DNA of 64,000 bases from JBBROS01 sp965260935 (GTDB lineage Bacteria > Pseudomonadota > Alphaproteobacteria > Acetobacterales > Acetobacteraceae). This document shows positions 8,458-17,644 of this stretch, in pieces. The notes below the pieces were generated by a model that was not told the origin of the DNA, ran no database searches, and saw only the letters and a list, made by a program, of their open reading frames with translations. Position numbers and translations under genes: made by a program. Where the stretch lies: NCBI GenBank assembly GCA_965260935.1, contig OZ253374.1:4232501-4296500 (forward strand), written 5' to 3'. Each line of letters opens with the position of its first letter. The first letter of the stretch is position 1.

Positions 8458-8925
8458 GTGATCGTGAGCGTGACCCGCTTGCGGCTGCGGTCCGGCGCGC
8501 ACGGGCTTGGGTTCGCCCGGCTAACACTCGGCTCATTAACGGAGGCTATGCGAGCTCCCGGCTTCATCGACGGGCGGCTCCGTGCCGGACGGCGGCTTGC
8601 GTTCTGGACCGTCACGCGATGGTCCTCCGAAGACGCGTTGCGGGCTTGGCTGAAGGCCGGGGCGCGTGGGCGGGCAATGCCGCGTCTCGCGTCGTGGTGC
8701 GACGAGGCGGCGGTAGCGCGGTGGCGAACCGCGGATGACGCGTCGTTCCCGGAATGGGCGGAATGCCACGGACGCCTGGCCAACGACGGGCGGCTGTCGG
8801 CAGTGCGCTTCCCCTCCGACGGACATAAGGCCGGGTTAACCGTACCGGAGCCCTGGGGGAAGCGGGGCGTTCCGGTCGTCTTGCTGTTTAAGCGTCGGTG
8901 CCGGGCGGCTCAATATTCGAACTGA
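8458..8925 (+). CDS. ABM-like (dimeric alpha/beta barrel) protein of unknown function
   Basis: A 155-residue protein resembling small antibiotic-biosynthesis-monooxygenase-fold proteins: a beta-alpha start (VSVTRLRLRS), a GFIDGRLRAG loop, FWTVTRWSSEDALRAWLKAGA, then AMPRLASWCDEAAVARW. No substrate can be proposed. It begins at a GTG touching the stop of the Uma2 gene, with two further in-frame GTGs within 12 bases, so the exact start is open. Its last 16 bases overlap the convergent tamB gene. The family call is by pattern and moderate. Confidence 0.55.
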   Translation: MIVSVTRLRLRSGAHGLGFARLTLGSLTEAMRAPGFIDGRLRAGRRLAFWTVTRWSSEDALRAWLKAGARGRAMPRLASWCDEAAVARWRTADDASFPEWAECHGRLANDGRLSAVRFPSDGHKAGLTVPEPWGKRGVPVVLLFKRRCRAAQYSN

Positions 8926-11900
8926 TAGCTCAGCCCGACCTCGTTGCCGCCCTTCCCGGCCCCCACGTCGGATTCGAGCTTCAGGCCCTTGAAGATGTCG
9001 ATCTGCACCTGAGCCTGGGTTTGGCCGCCGGTCGTGCCCTGCTTGGCGCCGAGATAAACGCCGTTGGCCACGTATTTGCCGGCCTCGACGGTGGGGCTGA
9101 TGGACTTGCTGCTGTCGCTGTCGCTGCCCAAGGAAAGCCGGTCGAGGCCCAGGCCTTGCCGCACCTTGTCGAGCGGGCCGCCGCCGCCGCCGGTCACGCC
9201 GCTCAACTCGGCCAGCCCGGCGGCGATGCCGGCAATCTGGAACGGGCCAAGCTCCTTGGCGCTGCGCTTGAAGATCAGGTAGGCGAGCACCTCGTCCTGC
9301 GGCAAAGTCGGGCTGCTGCTCAGCTTGATCTTGGGGTCGCTGACATAGCCGGTGATCTCCAGCGTGGCGGTGATGCCGCCGGCGGTGCTGTTGGCGACGA
9401 AATCGAGCGTGGGATCGATCTTGCCGGACACGCCGGTACCGTCGAACCCGATCTTGCCGGTGTCGAACGTCAATGTGGTACCGGCGATGTCGAGCTGGCC
9501 CCGGCGCATGTTGAGGCCGCCCGAGACCTGCGGCTGCTGGCTGGTGCCGCGGATGCGCAGGTCGCCGGCCATCTCGGCATTGACGCCGCGTCCGCGGATA
9601 AAGACGGCTTCGGGGGCGCGGATGTGGAGATCGAGGCCGACCGGGGCGGAAGGCGCGGGGGGCGGCGCGGTTTCGTCGCCGGGCCGATGCACGTCAAGGG
9701 TGACGACGGAGGTGGGCAGCCCGCTTGGGATGCGCAGCTCGGCGCTCTTGATCAGGACGTCGCCGCTGGCATCGATCCCGGACGTGACCGCGCCGCCGAT
9801 CTTGAGGTCGGCGTTGAGGACGGCGGTGATGAGATCCGAGGAAAGCGGCCGGGCGTTGCGCGCGGTGATGGCGATGTCGACCGGCAGCGTCGGGGCAAGC
9901 ACGCCGACGCTGCCCTGCACGGAGATCGTCCCGTCGCCGGCTTTCGCGCGAAGGCTGGCGATGCGCAGCGTCTCGCCCTCGAAGCGGAACAGGCCGGCGA
10001 TGTCGTTGAGCCGGAGGCCCTGGCTGAAATCCTGGATCTCGCCATTGGCGAGCCGCATCGTGCCGCCGATCTCGGGCTTGGCGGCGGTGCCCGTGACGGT
10101 GACGTCGAGGCTGACCTTGCCGCGGGCGCGGCGGCCTTGGGCAACGAGGATCGGGTCGGTCAAAGCAAGATCAAGGCCGCCGTTGCCCCGAAGGTCGAGC
10201 CGCCCGGCGCCGAGCGGCACCTGTCCGTTGACGGCGAGGTTGGCGGAACCCGCGGCCAAGCGGGCGTTAAGGCGGGCGCTGGTCCCCTGCAGGGTGATGG
10301 TGGTGTCGAGGTTGGCGGGAGGGATTGCCTGGCCGGGACCTTTCCGCGTCTGGATGCCGGTGGCGGTGAGCTTGATCGTGCCGCCGGGCTTGGCCGGGGC
10401 GCCGGTAAGCCGCGCATCCAGCGCAATATTGCCGTTCAGCGCCAGATCAGGGGCTGCGATCGCGGCGATGTCGGCCGGGGTTCGCAACGTGATCGTCGCG
10501 TCGAGGCTGGGAGAGAAGCGCCCGGCAACGTCGAGCACCGCTTGCTGCAGGCCGATGCGCAGCCGGTCCACGGCGACGCCTTGGCCATAATCGATGGTGG
10601 CCGGCGCGAGCAGGCGGACAGTCTGCGGCTGGATGGCCGCGTTGCCGGCAATGACTTGCAGGGCAGCCAGGCGGAGTGTCTTGGCCGGGACGTTGAGCAG
10701 CGCGGCGGCGGCGATCTTGGCGTTGGCGCCGGAGGCGGCGATATCGGCGGTTGTCTTGATGTCCAGCGCCGATTGCGGGCCGTCGATGTCCACGCGGGCG
10801 GCGCCTGTCACGCCGGCGGCGTCGATGCCCTGGGCGACGAGAATGGCTTTGACGGACGGGTCCTTGAGCGGGTCGGCGACGTGGGCCTTGATCGTGGCAT
10901 GGCCGACCTGCTGGCTGGGAAGCCCGGCCTTGCTGGCCTCGGCGTCGAGGCTGATCTCGCTTTTGCCGAGCTGCAAATTGGCAACCACGCTGCCGCCGAC
11001 CGGCTGCCCGATCACCGGGCGCAGGTCTTCGAGCCGGGTGAACTTGATCGCAACCTTGCCTTGCGGGAGCGTGGCGCCCTGAGCCAGCGTGAGGTCGCCG
11101 TCGGCGTGGAAGCTGCGCCAGTTGGCCTGGTTGATGGTGGCGCGCAGCGTGCCATCAGCCCCGCGGCTGGCGTCAAGGGCAAGCTGGAGCGGCGCGCCGT
11201 CCAGGGCGCCTTCGCCGGTGATGCGCCCCGTGGGCGCGGTCGGCAGGCCGGTGAGGTTGGCGGTGAGCTTGATCGGGCCGGGAGGGAATTTCTCAGCGCC
11301 AATGTCGCCGGTCAGGGTGCTTTCCAAGGCGAAGTTGTCGAGCGGGCCGCGCACGCGGGCTGCGAGCTTGGCGTCGCCCTTCAGGGTGGGGGTGACAAGG
11401 GAAAGGTCGGACAAACCGACCTGGGCGTTGAAGTCGACCCCCTTGGGTTGGTAGTCGCCGCTCGCGGCAACGGCCACGGCGGCGCCGTTCAGGGTAAGGC
11501 GGTCGATGGCGATGTCCTGGCCCCGCATCTTGACGGCGAGGGCGAGCTTGGCGTCACGCCCGACGAGGGCCGGGGCCGGGGCCGCGCCGCCGGTAATGGC
11601 GACCGTGCCGTCGGCGTCCAGCGTGGTGAGCTCAGGGGTTCTCTTGGCATGGAGGTGAAGGCTGGTATGGCCCTCGATCAACTGCCCGGCGGCTTCGGCC
11701 AGGGGCGCCAGCTCGGGCAGGGTAAGCACGGCGTCGACGGTCTGGACGCCGGCGGTCAGCGCGGTGCCCTTCAAGTCGATGAGCGGGTGAGTAAGGACAT
11801 AGGAAGCGGGCCGTCCCGGCTGGTCAAGCTGGACGTTGGCATCGAGCTTGAGCGGCGCGTCGGCGAGCAGCCCAGGCTTCGGGCCGGGGATGCGCAGGCC

Positions 11901-12938
11901 GGCAAGCACAGCGCTGAGGTTCACGCGGCCCTTGTTGCCGGCAAGGTCGGCCTTGAGCGATTGGATGGCAGCCCCCGCGGCTTTCACGTCGTCCAAGCGC
12001 AGCGTGCCGGTGGCGTCCGGGGCGGTAAAAGGGCCGGCGACGTGAGCGTTCAGCGCGATGGCCTGCCAGGACACCTCGGGGGCCGGCTGCATGGCGGGCG
12101 CCTGGGCCATCAAGTCAAGGGTGAGCGTGCTGCCCGGAAGGTCAACGGCGCCGCTGGCGGTCGCGGTCAGCGGGCCAGCCGAAAGGTTCAGGTGCGTGGC
12201 AAGCGCCGAGCGCGGACCATTGACGGCGGCGTTGACATCGAGGGCGCCGATGTTGGGCAAGCTGGCGAGGGTGGCGATCAGGCCATGCTCCGGTTCCTGG
12301 ACGTTCAGGCTTGCGTTGATGCGGTCCGGCGTGAACTGGGCGGTCAGCGCGTAGGTGCCGGGCTGCTCAGGGCCGCCGGCAGGAACGGGAAGGCGCTTAA
12401 GGGTGAGCGCGGCGGTCGCGGTCTCTAAACTCTGGACATCCGCGCGCCCGGCGAGCGACAGGGCGGCATCCTTGCCGATCACCGGGGCGCCGATCTCGAT
12501 GCGGCCCACGCCGAGCTGCTCGACAGTGACCTGGACCGGCAGCGAGAAGGACTGGTTTGATTCGGCGGCGGGTTTCGTCGGGGCAGGTTCGGTCTCGGCC
12601 AGTCGCGGGACCTGCAGCAGGGAGGCGTCAAGCCGGTTGACCAGAACCTGCTTGTGCAGCAGCGCGAGCGGGGACCAGTTGAGCGCCAGGTTGTCGCCCA
12701 GGAGCCAGGGGCCTTTCTTGTCGCGGACTTCAACGTGGGCAAGTCGGATACGGTCGGGGAACCGGCCTTCGAGACCTTTCAGCACCACCATGTTGCCGGT
12801 CAGGCTGGCGATCTGGCTCTCCGCAAACCGGCGGCCCGGGTCGGTATTGAGCGCGATCAGCACCACGGCAACCGCCACGATGGGCAGCAGCAGGACGACG
12901 CCGAGGCACCACAGGAAGACCTTGCCGAAACGCCGCAT
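8910..12938 (-). CDS. tamB: Translocation and assembly module subunit TamB
   Basis: A 1342-residue AsmA-like protein anchored in the inner membrane by a helix at residues ~6-30 (VFLWCLGVVLLLPIVAVAVVL). A long run of beta-rich repeats should form a periplasm-spanning groove. The C-terminal DUF490 region ends in an amphipathic LESDVGAGKGGNEVGLSYQFEY-type strand. TamB works with the outer-membrane protein TamA in envelope assembly or lipid transport. Its ATG overlaps the stop of tamA (TGATG), so they form one operon. The length is typical for the family. Confidence 0.92.
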   Translation of the reverse strand: MRRFGKVFLWCLGVVLLLPIVAVAVVLIALNTDPGRRFAESQIASLTGNMVVLKGLEGRFPDRIRLAHVEVRDKKGPWLLGDNLALNWSPLALLHKQVLVNRLDASLLQVPRLAETEPAPTKPAAESNQSFSLPVQVTVEQLGVGRIEIGAPVIGKDAALSLAGRADVQSLETATAALTLKRLPVPAGGPEQPGTYALTAQFTPDRINASLNVQEPEHGLIATLASLPNIGALDVNAAVNGPRSALATHLNLSAGPLTATASGAVDLPGSTLTLDLMAQAPAMQPAPEVSWQAIALNAHVAGPFTAPDATGTLRLDDVKAAGAAIQSLKADLAGNKGRVNLSAVLAGLRIPGPKPGLLADAPLKLDANVQLDQPGRPASYVLTHPLIDLKGTALTAGVQTVDAVLTLPELAPLAEAAGQLIEGHTSLHLHAKRTPELTTLDADGTVAITGGAAPAPALVGRDAKLALAVKMRGQDIAIDRLTLNGAAVAVAASGDYQPKGVDFNAQVGLSDLSLVTPTLKGDAKLAARVRGPLDNFALESTLTGDIGAEKFPPGPIKLTANLTGLPTAPTGRITGEGALDGAPLQLALDASRGADGTLRATINQANWRSFHADGDLTLAQGATLPQGKVAIKFTRLEDLRPVIGQPVGGSVVANLQLGKSEISLDAEASKAGLPSQQVGHATIKAHVADPLKDPSVKAILVAQGIDAAGVTGAARVDIDGPQSALDIKTTADIAASGANAKIAAAALLNVPAKTLRLAALQVIAGNAAIQPQTVRLLAPATIDYGQGVAVDRLRIGLQQAVLDVAGRFSPSLDATITLRTPADIAAIAAPDLALNGNIALDARLTGAPAKPGGTIKLTATGIQTRKGPGQAIPPANLDTTITLQGTSARLNARLAAGSANLAVNGQVPLGAGRLDLRGNGGLDLALTDPILVAQGRRARGKVSLDVTVTGTAAKPEIGGTMRLANGEIQDFSQGLRLNDIAGLFRFEGETLRIASLRAKAGDGTISVQGSVGVLAPTLPVDIAITARNARPLSSDLITAVLNADLKIGGAVTSGIDASGDVLIKSAELRIPSGLPTSVVTLDVHRPGDETAPPPAPSAPVGLDLHIRAPEAVFIRGRGVNAEMAGDLRIRGTSQQPQVSGGLNMRRGQLDIAGTTLTFDTGKIGFDGTGVSGKIDPTLDFVANSTAGGITATLEITGYVSDPKIKLSSSPTLPQDEVLAYLIFKRSAKELGPFQIAGIAAGLAELSGVTGGGGGPLDKVRQGLGLDRLSLGSDSDSSKSISPTVEAGKYVANGVYLGAKQGTTGGQTQAQVQIDIFKGLKLESDVGAGKGGNEVGLSYQFEY

Positions 12939-14812
12939 CAGAATGTCTGTCCGATGCCGAGATAGAGCTGGAACGAGTCGTTGCCGCGGACGCTGTTGAG
13001 CGGGACCGCCACATCGATGCGCAAGGGCCCGAACGAGGTGTAATAGCGCGCCCCGACGCCCGCCCCCACCCGGAGGTCGCCGCTGAACGGGTTGCTGCCG
13101 TCGCTCACTTGCCCGGCGTCCACGAACACCGCGGCGCCGTAGCTGTCGCCGAACCGTTGCCGGTATTCGACCTGGGCGGCGGCAAGCGAGGTGCCGCCGG
13201 TCGGACGCCCGCTCACGGGGAACTTAGGACCGATATACTGGTACTTGTAGCCGCGCACGGTCGCGCTGCCGCCGGCGTAAAGGCGCTGGTCAGGCGGGAT
13301 ATCGAAGGTCGACGCCCCCTGGATGCTGCCGAGGTTGCCGCGCAGCGCGAGCACGCTGCGGCCGTCCTCGTCGGCGAAGTTCAGGTAGGTCGAGGCGATG
13401 GCTTGCAGGATGACGTAGTTGCTCCCTGTCTTGACTGCGGCGGTGGGAATGGCCGTCAGAAAAACCTTGACGCCACGGGTAGGATTGAGAAGCCCCTCCG
13501 GGCCGGTCGTGTCGTATTTCGCGCCGAGCGGCACGCCGATGAGGGTGTAGTCGGTGGTGACGCCCTCCTGAGTGATCCTGGCCTGCTCGGCGAGCAGGCC
13601 GCCGTTGACTGTCCATTGCTCGCTGAGCTTGCGGGTGAGGGTGACCCCGGCCAAGTACGCCCGGCGGTTATAGGCGTCGAGATTCTCCTTGATCGCCTCC
13701 AGCGATATAGTGAGCGATTGGTTGCGGACAAAGATGTCGGGAAACGTTAAAACGGCCGTAACGTCGTAGCCGACGCCCTGGGTGGCGGACCCGCCGAGCT
13801 GGGTAACCGCGGCGCCGAGCTTCAACGTTTCCGCGTTGCCGAACAGGTTCCGGTGCTGCCAGGTGACGCCGGCGCTCGCGCCGAGGTCGGTGGAGTAGGA
13901 GGCGTTGACGCCGACCGCGCGGCGGGCGCGTTCCGTCACGTCGATGGTGATCGGAATCTGGCCTTGCGCGTTCAACTGCTCGGCGGCGCGGGCGCGGACG
14001 GTGCCGAATACGCCGAGCTGGGCCAGGTTTTGCCGGGCTTCCTCGATCTGGCGCGGGTCGAACTGCTCGCCCTGATGGATGGTGAGCACGCGGCGGACGT
14101 AGCTTTCGTTGACGCGTTCGAGGCCGTCGATGGCGATGGGGCCGAGATCGACGCGCGGGCCGGCCTCGATGCTGTAGGCGATGTCGAGCTTGTTCTCGGA
14201 CGGGAGCAGGGTGGCGTCGGGGGTGCCGACCTTGGCGAGCGCGTAGCCGTCGTCGCGCAGCTTGGCCAGCATACGGCCTTGGGCGGCGACGATTTCGGCA
14301 GCCCGGGCGGGGTCGCCGGACTTCAGCTTCAGGACGGAGCGGGCCTGGTCAAGGGCGGAAGGGCTGGAATCGCCGTTGAGGGTGATGCTGCCGATCGTGA
14401 ACTGCGGCCCTTTCGCCACGTCGATCTTGACGGGGACGGAGCCTTGGGCGGCTTCAAGCCGATCGGGGAGCTTGGGATCGTCGATGTCCTGGCCGTCGAT
14501 GGTGATGGCGACCTTGCCGTCGTAGTAGCCGAAGCTGCCGAGGGCTGATTGCAGGCGCTCCTTGTCGTTGCGGGCGCGGGCGACGAGGGCGAACGGCCCG
14601 GCCGGGGCTTTCTCGCGCAGGCTGACGAGGGTGGAACTGCCTTGAAGCGCGGCGTCGAGCGGGGCCTGGCCGGTTTCCTGTACGTTGACGGTATAGGGCT
14701 GCGGGTCGGCGGCGCGGCTGCTGAAGGGAGCGAGGGGGGCCAGAAGGGCAAGCGCCGCGAAGGACCGCAGCATACGCGCCATCTTGCGCTGGTTGGGTCT
14801 TGGCCGTTGCAT
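12938..14812 (-). CDS. tamA: Outer membrane assembly factor TamA (Omp85/BamA superfamily)
   Basis: A 624-residue outer-membrane protein with a signal peptide ending SSRAA, periplasmic POTRA repeats over roughly residues 40-290 (for example FGYYDGKVAITIDG and GPRVDLGPIAIDG), and a C-terminal beta barrel. The barrel includes GGSATVRGYKYQYIGP, the lid-loop VRGY motif typical of the superfamily, and ends in aromatic LYLGIGQTF. The start is uncertain: ATGs at 14812, 14782 and 14773 are in frame, all keeping the signal peptide, and none has a clear Shine-Dalgarno. It is directly coupled to tamB. Confidence 0.9.
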   Translation of the reverse strand: MQRPRPNQRKMARMLRSFAALALLAPLAPFSSRAADPQPYTVNVQETGQAPLDAALQGSSTLVSLREKAPAGPFALVARARNDKERLQSALGSFGYYDGKVAITIDGQDIDDPKLPDRLEAAQGSVPVKIDVAKGPQFTIGSITLNGDSSPSALDQARSVLKLKSGDPARAAEIVAAQGRMLAKLRDDGYALAKVGTPDATLLPSENKLDIAYSIEAGPRVDLGPIAIDGLERVNESYVRRVLTIHQGEQFDPRQIEEARQNLAQLGVFGTVRARAAEQLNAQGQIPITIDVTERARRAVGVNASYSTDLGASAGVTWQHRNLFGNAETLKLGAAVTQLGGSATQGVGYDVTAVLTFPDIFVRNQSLTISLEAIKENLDAYNRRAYLAGVTLTRKLSEQWTVNGGLLAEQARITQEGVTTDYTLIGVPLGAKYDTTGPEGLLNPTRGVKVFLTAIPTAAVKTGSNYVILQAIASTYLNFADEDGRSVLALRGNLGSIQGASTFDIPPDQRLYAGGSATVRGYKYQYIGPKFPVSGRPTGGTSLAAAQVEYRQRFGDSYGAAVFVDAGQVSDGSNPFSGDLRVGAGVGARYYTSFGPLRIDVAVPLNSVRGNDSFQLYLGIGQTF

Positions 14813-14923
14813 GGGTCTGCCATAGCGCATCCCGCGAGGCGTGGCTTGCACTGGATTGAATGGAGGCCGCGAGTTTGTCGAAGCGTGTCGTTTCCGCAAT
14901 GGCGGCGGTTGTGGAGCACGTGC

Positions 14924-15265
14924 TCAGCGGCCCGGTTCCACCCCCGGCGCAGGCGGCTTGCTGCCAGGCATGAGCTCCTGGTTGAGCTGGTCCAAGGTTC
15001 TGAGCTGGTCCTGTCGTTGCTGGGGGGTCGGAGCCGCGTTGTCTTGGCGCAGGCGGGTGTTGGTTTCCTGCCGGGTCGGCTGGTCATGGCCGTTTCCCGG
15101 GCCAACAAGGCGTTCGGGGACTCGGCTCGGGTTTTGCGTTGGGTTCGGGCTTTGCGCGTTTGGAATTTGTTGGCCCGGAGTTTGCTGCGCAAAGGCGGCA
15201 GGCCCGTAGGCGGCGGGAAGGAGGACAAGGAAGGCGGCCTGGATAACGCGGCGGCTGGCGTGCAT
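14924..15265 (-). CDS. Small secreted Gln/Pro-rich protein
   Basis: A 113-residue protein with a clear signal peptide (IQAAFLVLLPAAYGPAAFAQ) and a mature part rich in Gln, Pro, Asn and Arg with no Cys. The end (QDQLRTLDQLNQELMP) is probably a short helix. No family is recognised. The ATG at 15265 has AGG about nine bases upstream. It lies 111 bases before the tamA start on the same strand and may be cotranscribed with tamA-tamB. The acyltransferase gene begins divergently nearby. Confidence 0.55.
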   Translation of the reverse strand: MHASRRVIQAAFLVLLPAAYGPAAFAQQTPGQQIPNAQSPNPTQNPSRVPERLVGPGNGHDQPTRQETNTRLRQDNAAPTPQQRQDQLRTLDQLNQELMPGSKPPAPGVEPGR

Positions 15266-15320
15266 GGTGAGCCCTGCGTGCTGTTGCGTCGGTCAACGTG
15301 GCGCGAAAAGGATTGTTTCG

Positions 15321-16148
15321 TTGAAGTTGGGGTTGGCCTTGCGGGAACGGGTGAGGGTTGGATTCGCCGCGCGGTTGCGGGCGACTTGGCGGGGCGGCGC
15401 GATCCTGCTGTTCACCGCCGGCGCGGCGGCGGTGCAAGGCGGCTTGCTGCTGCTGCCCGGGCGGGGGAAAATCTGGTTCGCGCGGGTCTACTGGGCGGCG
15501 TTGTGCCGGCTGCTGGGGCTCCGGGTGCGGGTTCTGGGGACCGACGCCAAGCAGCCGGGGGGGCGGCCGGTGGTCTACGCGGCCAACCATTCGTCGTGGC
15601 TGGACGTGCTGGTGCTCGGCGGCGTGCTGGAGGCTTGCTTCGTCGCCAAGCAGGAGGTTGGGCGGTGGCCGGTGGTGCGCACCGTGGCGCGGCTGGGGCG
15701 GACGGTGTTCGTGACCCGGCGGCCCCGCGACACCGGACGGGAACGCGACGCGATGCGCTCCCGCCTGGCGGCAGGCGACGGCCTGATCCTGTTCGCGGAA
15801 GGAACGAGCAATGACGGAACCCGGGTGTTGCCGTTCCGGTCGGCGTTCTTCTCGGTTTGCGATGCGGAAGGGCCGGGGCGGCCCTTGGTGCAGCCGGTTT
15901 CGGTGGTTTACGACCGGATCGGTGGCCTGCCGGTCGGCCGGGCGAGCCGGGCGGTGTTCGCTTGGTACGGGGACATGGAGCTGGGCAGCCACTTCGTTCA
16001 GTTGATGCGTTTCCGCGGGCTGCGGGCGACGGTGGTGCTGCACGAGGCGTGGGACCCGGCAGATTTCATGTCGCGCAAGGCCCTGGCAGGGGCGGTGTGG
16101 CAGGCGGTGGCCGATGGCGCCGGGGCCTTGCGGCAGGGACGGGCGTAG
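15321..16148 (+). CDS. Lysophospholipid acyltransferase (PlsC family)
   Basis: A ~275-residue 1-acyl-glycerol-3-phosphate acyltransferase-type enzyme. It has an N-terminal membrane helix (GGAILLFTAGAAAVQGGLLLL) and the catalytic NHSSWLD block (HX4D). Later come FVAKQEV, FVTRRPRDTG and FAEGTSNDG, the substrate-binding EGT motif. The start is uncertain: TTG at 15321 (AAAGG upstream), GTG at 15351 and an ATG at 15264 that would overlap the divergent gene are all in frame. I chose TTG 15321. It stands alone, before the LprI-like gene. Confidence 0.82.
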   Translation: MKLGLALRERVRVGFAARLRATWRGGAILLFTAGAAAVQGGLLLLPGRGKIWFARVYWAALCRLLGLRVRVLGTDAKQPGGRPVVYAANHSSWLDVLVLGGVLEACFVAKQEVGRWPVVRTVARLGRTVFVTRRPRDTGRERDAMRSRLAAGDGLILFAEGTSNDGTRVLPFRSAFFSVCDAEGPGRPLVQPVSVVYDRIGGLPVGRASRAVFAWYGDMELGSHFVQLMRFRGLRATVVLHEAWDPADFMSRKALAGAVWQAVADGAGALRQGRA

Positions 16149-16200
16149 CCATGGCCGTCGTTCTCACTCAATCGCCAGGTATGCCATGTAGGAGGAAACA

Positions 16201-16626
16201 ATGGTCGACGTGGGCTGGGTGCGGACCGTCGTGTTGGCTTGCGTCATCGGGACCGCGGTAATCCCGAGTGCCCGGGCAGGCGATTGCGATGCCGAGAGGA
16301 CGCAAGGAGGACTGAACATGTGCGCAGGACGCGTGTTCGAAACGGCTGACGCGGAGCTTAATGCCGCGTACCGCCAGCTTGTGGCCCGCTTGGCTCGTCG
16401 GCCGCCGGACATCCGCAAGCTCCTGGCAGCGGCGCAACGGTCCTGGGTCGCGTTCCGGGATACGGAATGCGTTTTCAAGTCGTCCGGCGTTCAGGGCGGC
16501 AGCGCCCAGCCGATGGTCGAGTCCATGTGCCTGACCAGCCTGACCAAAGCCCGCATCCGAGACCTGCGCGGCTATTTGACTTGCAAGGAGGGCGACCTGA
16601 GCTGCCCGTCATGGTTCATCAGGTAG
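16201..16626 (+). CDS. LprI family (DUF1311) periplasmic protein
   Basis: A 141-residue exported protein with signal peptide VVLACVIGTAVIPSARA and the LprI/DUF1311 pattern: CAGRVFETADAELNAAYRQL, then AAQRSWVAFRDTEC and a late cysteine pair. LprI proteins are named for lysozyme inhibition in mycobacteria; the role here is unproven. The ATG at 16201 has an excellent Shine-Dalgarno (TAGGAGG). Several cysteines suggest disulfides in the periplasm. Confidence 0.8.
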   Translation: MVDVGWVRTVVLACVIGTAVIPSARAGDCDAERTQGGLNMCAGRVFETADAELNAAYRQLVARLARRPPDIRKLLAAAQRSWVAFRDTECVFKSSGVQGGSAQPMVESMCLTSLTKARIRDLRGYLTCKEGDLSCPSWFIR

Positions 16627-16678
16627 TCCGGCCGCGTCGACAGGGCAGCTGCGGACAATGAAAGCGGCCCCGCCGCCA

Positions 16679-17644
16679 TCAGGCAAGCAGCGGTCTGCCG
16701 GTGCCGCGCCGGCGCGGCCGTCTCGCCGCGATCGATACGGCGGTTGCCATCAGAAGCAGGCTCCCCGGCTCGGGCACGGCCGCCAAGTTCACGGCACGGG
16801 ACGCGTCCCACCCGAGCGCGTCCAACGCCAGCGCATCGAGCGGCGTGACGTTGATGGCCTGCCCATACGCGGCGCCCGGGTCAAGCAACGCCGGGACGCC
16901 TTGGACCAGGTAGCCCGGCGCCCAGTGGCTCGCTTGGTAGCTCGCGCCGTCGGCGAAGGGCGCGAGCGAGGCAACGCCGCCGTCGGCCGAGAAATAAGCG
17001 GCGGTCCCGCTGGCGTAGGAGCGCGTGCCCGGCGCGGCGAAGCGGAACAGGTCAAGTACGGAGCGGCTCTCGGCAGCCCCGTTGGCCAGATGGAAGTCAA
17101 GGTTGCTGATGAAGCCGAGCAGGTGGCCGATCTCGTGCTCGGCGACCCCGATCAGGTCGATCTTGTCCGCCGGGATGCCGCCATCGCCGTTGCGGCTGGT
17201 GGCGAAGCTGAACAGGGAGCTGAACTCGATGGCCCCGTCCAGCGTGCCCGGCGCAAGCGTATACCCGAGGGACTTGGCCTGGGCGGTGGTCAGGACGATG
17301 TCGGCCCCGCCGATGCTTGCCGGAAGCGAGGCCGCGGCACTCGCGTCGGTGGCCGTGCTGGCGTCGGCAATCAGGCGGCGGCGCACGTCCGCGTAGGGGG
17401 CAAAGCCCTGGCTGGGCAGGGTGGAGCCGAGGACGTTGGCGCCGAGCGTGCCGCTGAAGCCGATCTGCAGCGAGACCATCACGTCGTCGGCAAGCGCCGC
17501 CGACCAGGCGGCCGCAGCGGCGGCAAAGGCGCTGGCCTGGTCGGCGGAAAGGGAATCGCCGGGTTTGGTGGTGAAGTCGAAGGTGAGTGCCCGGCTGGCG
17601 GCGGGCGCGAGCAGGATTGCCGCGGCGAGGAAGACTGCGCGCAC
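16679..17644 (-). CDS. PEP-CTERM-anchored metalloprotease (NF038122-like)
   Basis: A 321-residue exported protein with signal peptide (AVFLAAAILLAPAASRA). It has a zincin motif, HEIGHLLGF at residues 170-178, with two His and a catalytic Glu. The C-terminal sorting signal has VPEP at about 290, a hydrophobic helix and an Arg-rich tail (RRPRRR). PEP-CTERM tails are processed by exosortase, which is not encoded in this window. No substrate is known. The family name is from memory of zincin proteins with this tail. The gene is monocistronic and divergent from miaB. Confidence 0.8.
   Translation of the reverse strand: MRAVFLAAAILLAPAASRALTFDFTTKPGDSLSADQASAFAAAAAAWSAALADDVMVSLQIGFSGTLGANVLGSTLPSQGFAPYADVRRRLIADASTATDASAAASLPASIGGADIVLTTAQAKSLGYTLAPGTLDGAIEFSSLFSFATSRNGDGGIPADKIDLIGVAEHEIGHLLGFISNLDFHLANGAAESRSVLDLFRFAAPGTRSYASGTAAYFSADGGVASLAPFADGASYQASHWAPGYLVQGVPALLDPGAAYGQAINVTPLDALALDALGWDASRAVNLAAVPEPGSLLLMATAVSIAARRPRRRGTGRPLLA

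Noticed and set aside
8898..12428. 1176-codon open frame on the plus strand opposite tamB
   Set aside because: Gly/Asp/Val-rich shadow of a high-GC gene; the minus strand encodes a full TamB with correct ends.
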